Source of the DNA: an uncultured Prevotellaceae bacterium
GTDB taxonomy: Bacteria > Bacteroidota > Bacteroidia > Bacteroidales > Bacteroidaceae
Assembly (NCBI GenBank): GCA_900316285.1
Contig: ONCG01000001.1
Coordinates: 62,001-126,000, forward strand
Direction: 5' to 3'
Length of the DNA: 64,000 nt
Shown here one piece after another: positions 7,057-13,837 of this stretch. Within the stretch, counting starts at the first letter, position 1. Each line of letters opens with the position of its first letter. A program made the translations under genes and the position numbers. The notes beneath the pieces were generated by a model. It searched no databases and was not told where the DNA came from. It was given only the letters and a program-made list of their open reading frames with translations.

Positions 7057-9333
7057 ATGAAACACCTACTACTGACACTATTCACCTTGCTTGCCATCTC
7101 CGTGCAGGCATCACCCGTGACCGACATGCTCGAACGCATCGACAAGGGTGCATCGAAGAAATTCAAGTTTGAACTGCTGAAGAACGACGGCAAGGAGTTC
7201 TTCGAGCTCGACCAACAAGGGCAGAAGGTCGTCATCCGCGGCCATAACTGGATTGATGTGGCCGTCGGCGTGAACTGGTACCTGAAGTACTATTGCGGCA
7301 TTCACATCACATGGAACAATCCAACGGCAAAGCTGCCTGCCGTGCTGCCGCGCGTAGCGAAGAAGGAGAAGCATGAGACGAAGATGTCGCTGCGCTACGA
7401 CTTCAACTACTGCACGTTCTCTTACACTATGGCCTTCTGGGACTGGGAGCGCTGGCAACAGGAGATAGACTGGATGGCGCTGCACGGCGTCAACCTACCA
7501 TTGGCAGTCGTGGGCGAAGAGTGCGTTTGGCGCAACATGCTCTTGAAGCTCGGCTACTCAAAGCAGGAGGTGAACGAGTTCATTGCCGGTCCGGCATTCC
7601 TTGCCTGGTGGGAGATGAACAACCTCGAGGGTTGGGGCGGTCCCCTGCCCGACTCGTGGTATGCCCAACAGGAGTTGCTGCAGAAGAAAATCCTGAAGCG
7701 CATGCGCGAATGGGGCATGCAGCCCGTGTTGCCGGGCTATAGCGGAATGGTTCCAAGCAACGCCCGCGAAAAGCTGGGACTGAACGTGGCCGACGGCGGA
7801 CGCTGGAACGGTTATACGCGACCTGCCTTCCTGCAACCCACCGACGAGCGTTTCCACGAAATCGCCACCTTATATTATAAAGAGCTAACGGCGCTTTTTG
7901 GGGAAGCCAACTACTATTCGATGGATCCGTTCCACGAGGGTGGCAACACCAAGGGTGTGGACCTCGACGCCTCAGGCAAAGCCATCATGAAGGAGATGAA
8001 GCTGGTGAACCCCGCTGCCACATGGGTGATTCAGGGCTGGCAGGAGAACCCACGCGAGGAACTCATCCAGAACCTGAAGCAACGCGACCTGCTCATCCTC
8101 GACCTGTTCTCTGAGTGCCGGCCGAAATGGGGCATCGCCTCCATCTTCCAGAACGACAAAGGCTACGGCCATCACGAGTGGTTGTTCTGTCTGTTGGAAA
8201 ACTTCGGTGGCAACGTAGGCCTGCATGGACGCATGGACCAGCTACTCTCCAACTGGGCACAGACCAAGACCAACGCGAAGGCTCAGCACCTGCGCGGCAT
8301 CGGTTTCACACAGGAAGGCTCCGAGAACAATCCCGTGATGTTCGAGCTGATGAGCGAACTTCCGTGGATAGCACAAGGAACCGACTCGGACCTTCAAGAC
8401 GTAAAGGCCTTCAAGGAAGCGTGGCTGCGCAACTATTGCTTCGCCCGCTATGGCGCTCACAACAAAGCCATCGAGGAGGCGTGGATGATTTTGGCGAACA
8501 GCATCTACAACTGTCCGGCTGGCAACAACCAGCAAGGACCTCACGAGAGCATCTTCTGCGGTCGTCCTTCGCAGAACAACTACCAGGTGAGCTCGTGGTC
8601 GAAGATGTCGAACTACTACGATCCCGACGACACGCGCCGTGCCGCCTTGCTCTTTGCCAGCGTGGCAGACGAGTTCAAGGGTAACAACAATTACGAATAT
8701 GACCTCGTTGACATCGTTCGTCAGGCGCTCGCCGACCAGGGACGTGTGCAGTATCAACAGGCGATGGCCGACTATAAGGCCTTCCGCCGTGAGCCGTTCC
8801 AGCGCGACTCGAAGCGTTTCCTCGAGATGATTCTCGACCAAGACCGGCTGCTCGGCACACGCCCGGAATTCCGTTTGGGGCACTGGACAGAGCAAGCACG
8901 CTCCTTGGGTACTACGGCCGAAGAGAAAGACCAATACGAATGGAATGCCCGCGTGCAGATTACCACCTGGGGCAACCGCGTCTGCGCCGACGATGGCGGA
9001 CTCCGCGACTATGCCCACAAGGAGTGGCAGGGACTGCTGAAGGACTTCTATCACATGCGCTGGGCCACCTACTTCAATGCGCTCTCCGATCAGATGGTAG
9101 CGAAGTCGAAGCCCGACATCGACAAACTGGGCAACGGCCGCTATAAAGGACTGAGCACCAGCGACCTCTTCGCCCTTGCTCTAGAGCAGGATGTGAAGAT
9201 TGACTGGTACGGCCTTGAAGAGCCGTGGACGCTGCAACACAACCTCTATTCCTCAAAGCCTGAAGGCGATGCCGCCGCAATTGCCCGCGAGATTTGCGAG
9301 AAGTATTTGATCCGCCGACTGTACGAACAATAA
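7057..9333 (+). CDS. Alpha-N-acetylglucosaminidase (NAGLU-type, GH89)
   Basis: 758 aa with a signal peptide (MKHLLLTLFTLLAISVQA), so periplasmic or exported. GH89 enzymes release terminal alpha-linked GlcNAc, as found on some mucins, blood-group-related glycans and heparan-type chains. The fold order is visible: N-terminal domain, (beta/alpha)8 barrel and helical C-terminal domain. The two expected catalytic glutamates are present, Glu294 in MDPFHEGGNT and Glu420 in GFTQEGSENN; I matched these from memory to the conserved glutamates of human NAGLU. Length is close to the family norm. It is followed after 179 nt by an HGSNAT-like acyltransferase gene on the same strand. It has a strong consensus promoter and, upstream of that, three phased repeat arrays. 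Confidence 0.93.
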   Translation: MKHLLLTLFTLLAISVQASPVTDMLERIDKGASKKFKFELLKNDGKEFFELDQQGQKVVIRGHNWIDVAVGVNWYLKYYCGIHITWNNPTAKLPAVLPRVAKKEKHETKMSLRYDFNYCTFSYTMAFWDWERWQQEIDWMALHGVNLPLAVVGEECVWRNMLLKLGYSKQEVNEFIAGPAFLAWWEMNNLEGWGGPLPDSWYAQQELLQKKILKRMREWGMQPVLPGYSGMVPSNAREKLGLNVADGGRWNGYTRPAFLQPTDERFHEIATLYYKELTALFGEANYYSMDPFHEGGNTKGVDLDASGKAIMKEMKLVNPAATWVIQGWQENPREELIQNLKQRDLLILDLFSECRPKWGIASIFQNDKGYGHHEWLFCLLENFGGNVGLHGRMDQLLSNWAQTKTNAKAQHLRGIGFTQEGSENNPVMFELMSELPWIAQGTDSDLQDVKAFKEAWLRNYCFARYGAHNKAIEEAWMILANSIYNCPAGNNQQGPHESIFCGRPSQNNYQVSSWSKMSNYYDPDDTRRAALLFASVADEFKGNNNYEYDLVDIVRQALADQGRVQYQQAMADYKAFRREPFQRDSKRFLEMILDQDRLLGTRPEFRLGHWTEQARSLGTTAEEKDQYEWNARVQITTWGNRVCADDGGLRDYAHKEWQGLLKDFYHMRWATYFNALSDQMVAKSKPDIDKLGNGRYKGLSTSDLFALALEQDVKIDWYGLEEPWTLQHNLYSSKPEGDAAAIAREICEKYLIRRLYEQ

Positions 9334-9367
9334 CGAACAACCTGAATGCCCATACATCCCAGTTTCA

Positions 9368-9395
9368 CGGTCAGACACGGGAGTCTGCCCCTACA
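9368..9395. repeat. Partial GTAGGGGCAGAC hairpin element
   Basis: Read on the minus strand, TGTAGGGGCAGACTCCCGTGTCTGACC forms a short hairpin and starts with the same TGTAGGG lead as the larger palindromic elements, with a different hairpin. It lies between the GH89 and acyltransferase genes. Confidence 0.5.
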
Positions 9396-9512
9396 GCTGG
9401 CTGCAAAAGCATACGTCCCTTTTCTCCCCTTTCACTCCCCTTTAGGCCCTTTATGCCCTTGGGAAGTTGAGCTTCCGAAACTTCAATAACTAAAACAATA
9501 CCAACCAAAGAG

Positions 9513-10604
9513 ATGACGACAAACAAGAAACAACGACTAGTGTCGCTCGACTTACTGCGCGGACTCACAGTGGCGATGATGATTCTGGTGAACAATGGCT
9601 ACGGCGAGTCGTTCTCGCAGCTGCGACACGTAGAGTGGAACGGCATGACCGTATGCGACCTCGTGTTCCCATTCTTCCTTTTCATGGTGGGCGTTTCCAC
9701 CTACCTGTCATTGCGAAAAACGCAGTTTAAGCCCACACCGTATGTGCTGCGGAAGATCTTCAAGCGCACCGTGCTCTTGTTCCTCATCGGACTCGGCATC
9801 AACTGGTTCGACCATGCCATCGGAGGCGACGTGCTCTGCTTCGGACACCTGCGCATCTGGGCGGTACTGCAACGCATCGCCTTGTGCTATCTGGCTGCCT
9901 CGCTCTTCGCCATCTACGCCAACCACAAGTACACGATTCCTACGATCGTCGGTCTGCTGGTGGTCTATATCCTCATCATCACGCTTGGCAATGGCTATGC
10001 TTTTGATGCTGAAGCGAACATCCTTGCACAAGTAGACCTGCGCCTGTTCGGCTACGACCACCTCTACCACAAGAGTCCCGTCGACCCGGAAGGCCTCGTA
10101 AGCACGATTCCTGCTATCGCCCACACACTGATTGGCTTCCTCTGCGGAAAGCTGGTCTGCAGCAAAGTCAGTCCAAAAGAGAAGGTCCGCAACATTTTCA
10201 TCTTTGGTTTGCTACTCACCATCGCCGGCTTTGCGTTGAGCCTTTGGCTGCCGCTGAACAAGCGCATCTGGAGCCCCAGCTTTGTGCTTGCCACCTGTGG
10301 TCTTGCCATGCTGCTACTCGCCCTCATCATGAAAATTGAACAGTGGTCGCCATCTTCGATGAACAAAGGGGTTTGGGTGGTCCTCCTCGTCTTCGGCATG
10401 AACCCGTTGTTCCTCTATGTGTTGAGTGAGTTCATGGCCATCATCTTCGGTCATTTCGGCATTAGCACCATCATCTTCGACAGCATTCATTCCGTCGTCA
10501 GCGCTCCAAAGTGGGCTTCGCTCTGCTATGCCCTTACCTTCGTTCTGCTGAACTGGCTCGTCGGCTATGTGCTCTATCGCAAGAAGATTTTCATTAAGAT
10601 TTAA
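9513..10604 (+). CDS. HGSNAT/DUF5009-type membrane acyltransferase
   Basis: 363 aa with about ten hydrophobic segments and an N-terminus (RLVSLDLLRGLTVAMMILVN) typical of heparan-alpha-glucosaminide acetyltransferase-like proteins (often named NagX). The loop LRHVEWNGMTVCDLVFPFF carries the conserved His; from memory it aligns with the His of human HGSNAT that passes the acetyl group across the membrane. It is predicted to be an inner-membrane protein that may acylate amino sugars. The link to GH89 is positional: same strand, 179 nt downstream. A sugar-transport role has also been proposed for this family, so function is not settled. Confidence 0.82.
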   Translation: MTTNKKQRLVSLDLLRGLTVAMMILVNNGYGESFSQLRHVEWNGMTVCDLVFPFFLFMVGVSTYLSLRKTQFKPTPYVLRKIFKRTVLLFLIGLGINWFDHAIGGDVLCFGHLRIWAVLQRIALCYLAASLFAIYANHKYTIPTIVGLLVVYILIITLGNGYAFDAEANILAQVDLRLFGYDHLYHKSPVDPEGLVSTIPAIAHTLIGFLCGKLVCSKVSPKEKVRNIFIFGLLLTIAGFALSLWLPLNKRIWSPSFVLATCGLAMLLLALIMKIEQWSPSSMNKGVWVVLLVFGMNPLFLYVLSEFMAIIFGHFGISTIIFDSIHSVVSAPKWASLCYALTFVLLNWLVGYVLYRKKIFIKI

Positions 10605-10632
10605 GAAACTATATAGAATTCCCTCCCTGAAA

Positions 10633-10707
10633 ATGTAGGGACGCGACGTGTCGCGTTACTGGAGGGGAAAGCTAAATCCAATAACGCGGCACGCCGCGTC
10701 CCTACAT
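10633..10707. repeat. GTAGGGACGCG palindromic element, copy 4
   Basis: 75 bp, the inverted counterpart of copy 1, lying between the convergent acyltransferase and GH2 genes. A CAAAAAGTATATAA motif follows at 10716, the complement of the motif beside copy 2. Confidence 0.85.
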
Positions 10708-10738
10708 CTTAAGATCAAAAAGTATATAAACACCAAGA

Positions 10739-10769
10739 AAGCCTGCCTTGATTATTTCAGGGCAGGCTT
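10739..10769 (-). terminator. Stem-loop spanning the GH2 stop codon
   Basis: A perfect 9-bp stem (AAGCCTGCC / GGCAGGCTT) has the stop codon of the GH2 gene (10752-10754) inside its 13-nt loop. The left arm is coding (Lys-Pro-Ala). It is probably the end of the five-gene minus-strand operon. Confidence 0.55.
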
Positions 10770-13700
10770 CAATTCGTCTGGCGACTCATTGGTGAACATG
10801 TTCACAGACGGGGCCGTTCGCTCGAAGAGATTCGTCAGCGTCTGTGGCTCCAGGCGAATCACAGGCTGGAAACGGTCGCTCTGCATGTATTCGAGGATGG
10901 ACTTCCGCAACTGGCGTGCCACTGGTCGATGCTCAAGGTCATGGGTGATGTCCATCGTGGTCATCAGCACACGACCATTGAGGACACGGGCTTCGATCAA
11001 CATTCCGAGCTTTCGCGACACATGCCAGGTATCGATGGGCTGCACGATGGGTTGGTAGTCACGAGGGAACTCCGACAGATTCATCACTTGTGCTCCATTG
11101 ACCAATTCCCACCAGTTCAGGTTCTGCCAGTCGTCGGTGGGGAAAGCGCCAAACACAGGATGGTTCTTCAGAATGTAGGAACCCGTGGTGTGTGGCGGAC
11201 GCATCTTAAACCACGACGTATTCCAGAACACAGGCAGATAGCGATGCACCACATCGTTGCCAAAACGCACCTTTCCTGCAGCCGTGATGAGCACGTCACC
11301 ACCACTGGCAAGGACGTCCAAAGCACGCTGGTCCAGCGTGTCGGTCAGAAGAGGAAGAGACCCACCCCCCTGCCCCTCCCAAGGGAGGGGAGTAGATAGC
11401 ATTTGCTTGGATGAAGGGTAGACCCAGAAGTTCCAGTGGTTAAGGCCTACCCCCGACCCTTCCCCAAGGGAGGGGAGGTCGTTAGATGCAACGATTTTTA
11501 CTGAGAGGGTGAACTTCGCAGGCGTGGGCAGGTCGGCAAGGGGAACGCGAATCGTGCCGAGTGCAATGTTCTTGCCAACCGAACCTTGCTTCGCTATCTT
11601 CCACACGCCGAATCCACAAGGCAATTTGCTACCCTTTGCATCATAAATGGTATAGCTACAACTGGCATCAGCGAGCTCTTCACCGGAAGCATTGTAGAGT
11701 TCGACGGGCACAACAAGCGTGTCGGTGTTTTCATAGACGAACTTCGGGAAGCGCGCCAAAGGCACCACAGGCGAGCAAAACTCGCGCCACGAGGCTCCGC
11801 CCGAGAACCCACCCCCAACCCCTCCCGAGGGGAGGGGAGCTTGATTAGCATTGGAGGTAGCGTTATCTTTTGCATGGGTATTATAGCCCCCCTCCCCTCG
11901 GGAGGGGTTGGGGGTGGGTATTATCTTCTCTTGCCAGTGCACGTTGAGCGGCCCGACAAGTGCTGTACCTTGTCCACTATAGTCGTTCAGGCCGAGCAAC
12001 TGGAAGCCTGCATAGTCGCGTGTGCGCAAGTTACGTTCTATCTCATACTTGTAAGCGAGCACCTGCAGTCGGCTGCTGGCATCGAGGAAATGCTCTGTCT
12101 GCGAAGCCATGCCATTGTCAGCAAGCAGGTCGCGGAAGATTTCGAAGTTACGTGCTTTGTAAGCTCCCGTGTACTGATCGATCTCCTTGAAATCCGGGAA
12201 GGCACACCACTGGCCCTGCTCATGGGCAATGATGGGCGACTCATTGGGTTGTGTGTCACGATAGTTGCGCGGAAAGAGAATCTGGTCGTAATAGTCATCG
12301 TCGGAGTGTGGTGCATGCCTATCCCAGTCGAGGCCGCGTGCCCCACCCTTCACATGATATTCCGAACCATCGTCCCAGGCCCAGCCACCACCAACGGAAG
12401 CACCGCAATACACCTTCGTCGGGTCGTACTGCTTCATGGTCTTCACCCAGTCGTTGCAGTAGGTCACCCAGTCGCCAGCGGGCTCGTTGCCTGCCGCCAT
12501 CATGACAAACGACGGATGGTGGCCGTAGGTGTCGATGATGCGCTTCGACTCCTCGAGGAGGTATTCGTCAATAATCTGTCCGCGACGCAGACGAACGCCA
12601 TGATTAGGCCACGACGGTCCCTCGGGCTGCAGGTAGAAACCCACCTTGTCTGCAGCGGCAAAGGCGGCTTCGGGCGGACAATAGCTGTGGAAGCGCATGT
12701 GGTTCAATCCGTACTCGCGACACTTCTCAAAAATGCGCAGCCACGAAGCCTCATCAGTGGGCGGATAGCCCGTCTCGGGGAAGCAACAGTTCTCCACCGT
12801 TCCACGCATCCAGATGGGCTTGCCGTTGAGATAGAACTGGCGGCCTTGTATGCTGATGTCGCGGATGCCGAAGGTTATTTGTCTCTCGTCATCACTTATA
12901 TTTATGTGCAATCGGTACAGATGGGGATGAAACTCGTCCCAAAGCTTTGCCTGACTGCCAAGGTCTAATTCAAAATTCATCTGGTCTGCAGAACTTATTC
13001 TGAACGATTCCTTGTTGGCAACCGTATCGTTGTTCTCATCCAGAACGATAACAGAGACTCGTTCGGCTGCATCGATGGGCAGTAGCGTCTCCCATAGAGA
13101 ATAACGCCTTGGGGCTACGTTGAATTTGACGTTAACGAGGTGACGGGCTACATCTGCCGTAATTCTTATTGGTCCTATTCGTCGCGACCGCAATTCAATG
13201 CGACCGACGATGCCGTTCCAGTTTCCCTGCGTCTGATCGGTGACGCTATGTGAGTCCTGGCCTACGCCGACATTCTCGATACCGTTATAGACACGGATGC
13301 GAATGGTGTTCTCGCGACCGAAGCGCACGAACGACGTGATGTCGTACTCGTGGGGCGTTGAGAGCGACAGCTGGTGACCGACCTCACGTCCGTTGACAAA
13401 AACCGTGGTCTCGATGTGTGGACGTTCAAGATAAAGCAGCACAGGGCGCTTCTTCCATGAGCGAGGAATAGTAACCGAACGTTCATACCAAGCAGTTCCG
13501 ACGTAGTGCTTATTAGGAGTGAGGAAGAAAGGAAACTTCACGTTTCCTTCCACACGATAGCGCTCCATGGCAGGATTGAAGTAGTAGCTGGAGTCGTAGG
13601 TGGAGCCAGTCCATTGGGTTTGCGCCGTCACGTCGTCGCCCTTGCTTGCCGTAATCATTGAGTTAGGCAGGCTAATGCAGTCGTTTAGGACGGGCTGCTC

Positions 13701-13808
13701 ACCGGTTCCAAAGGACCATTGGCCAGAGAGGTCGATGGTGCGTTGTGCTGCAACGATGTTGCAGCAAAGGATTAGGATGAGAGTAAAGAGGTACTTCGGC
13801 ATTGACAT
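10752..13808 (-). CDS. Glycoside hydrolase family 2 enzyme with in-frame repeat insertions
   Basis: 1018 aa with a signal peptide (MPKYLFTLILILCCNIVAAQ; ATG at 13808 or 13802). GH2 order: sugar-binding beta domain, Ig-like domain, TIM barrel. The acid/base Glu is in MMAAGNEPAGDW (about residue 440) and the nucleophile Glu in IAHEQGQWCAFP (about residue 531). It probably removes terminal beta-galactosyl or related residues; exact specificity is unknown. It is longer than its neighbour GH2 because three low-complexity stretches, all C-terminal of the barrel, are encoded by G/C-rich palindromes: PTPNPSRGEGG...PLPSGGVGGG (11808-11918), LPSLGEGSGVG (11446-11478) and TPLPWEGQGGG (11361-11393). The frame stays open through all three. 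Last gene of the operon, 29 nt after the preceding GH2. Confidence 0.88.
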   Translation of the reverse strand: MSMPKYLFTLILILCCNIVAAQRTIDLSGQWSFGTGEQPVLNDCISLPNSMITASKGDDVTAQTQWTGSTYDSSYYFNPAMERYRVEGNVKFPFFLTPNKHYVGTAWYERSVTIPRSWKKRPVLLYLERPHIETTVFVNGREVGHQLSLSTPHEYDITSFVRFGRENTIRIRVYNGIENVGVGQDSHSVTDQTQGNWNGIVGRIELRSRRIGPIRITADVARHLVNVKFNVAPRRYSLWETLLPIDAAERVSVIVLDENNDTVANKESFRISSADQMNFELDLGSQAKLWDEFHPHLYRLHINISDDERQITFGIRDISIQGRQFYLNGKPIWMRGTVENCCFPETGYPPTDEASWLRIFEKCREYGLNHMRFHSYCPPEAAFAAADKVGFYLQPEGPSWPNHGVRLRRGQIIDEYLLEESKRIIDTYGHHPSFVMMAAGNEPAGDWVTYCNDWVKTMKQYDPTKVYCGASVGGGWAWDDGSEYHVKGGARGLDWDRHAPHSDDDYYDQILFPRNYRDTQPNESPIIAHEQGQWCAFPDFKEIDQYTGAYKARNFEIFRDLLADNGMASQTEHFLDASSRLQVLAYKYEIERNLRTRDYAGFQLLGLNDYSGQGTALVGPLNVHWQEKIIPTPNPSRGEGGYNTHAKDNATSNANQAPLPSGGVGGGFSGGASWREFCSPVVPLARFPKFVYENTDTLVVPVELYNASGEELADASCSYTIYDAKGSKLPCGFGVWKIAKQGSVGKNIALGTIRVPLADLPTPAKFTLSVKIVASNDLPSLGEGSGVGLNHWNFWVYPSSKQMLSTPLPWEGQGGGSLPLLTDTLDQRALDVLASGGDVLITAAGKVRFGNDVVHRYLPVFWNTSWFKMRPPHTTGSYILKNHPVFGAFPTDDWQNLNWWELVNGAQVMNLSEFPRDYQPIVQPIDTWHVSRKLGMLIEARVLNGRVLMTTMDITHDLEHRPVARQLRKSILEYMQSDRFQPVIRLEPQTLTNLFERTAPSVNMFTNESPDELKPALK
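11361..11478. repeat. Two G/C-rich palindromes in frame in GH2
   Basis: CCCACCCCCCTGCCCCTCCC..GGGAGGGG at 11361-11393 and a close relative at 11446-11478, in the same orientation, separated by normal GH2 coding sequence (NHWNFWVYP). Confidence 0.8.
11808..11918. repeat. 111-bp in-frame element with 30-bp perfect inverted ends
   Basis: The arms at 11808-11837 and 11889-11918 are exact reverse complements over 30 bases and flank a 51-bp centre. The length is a multiple of three and the GH2 frame is kept. The 11900-11918 arm has four G-runs of three or more (GGGAGGGGTTGGGGGTGGG), a G-quadruplex-type pattern. Confidence 0.9.
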
Positions 13809-13837
13809 TCTTACTATTTCGTTACCTTGTCATTTTG

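Noticed and set aside
11586-12968. 460-codon plus-strand frame opposite GH2
   Set aside because: The catalytic GH2 motifs are on the other strand; this frame is open only because of codon bias.
10752-13808. GH2 as a pseudogene because of low-complexity stretches
   Set aside because: The frame is continuous, both catalytic Glu segments are intact and the inserts lie after the barrel.
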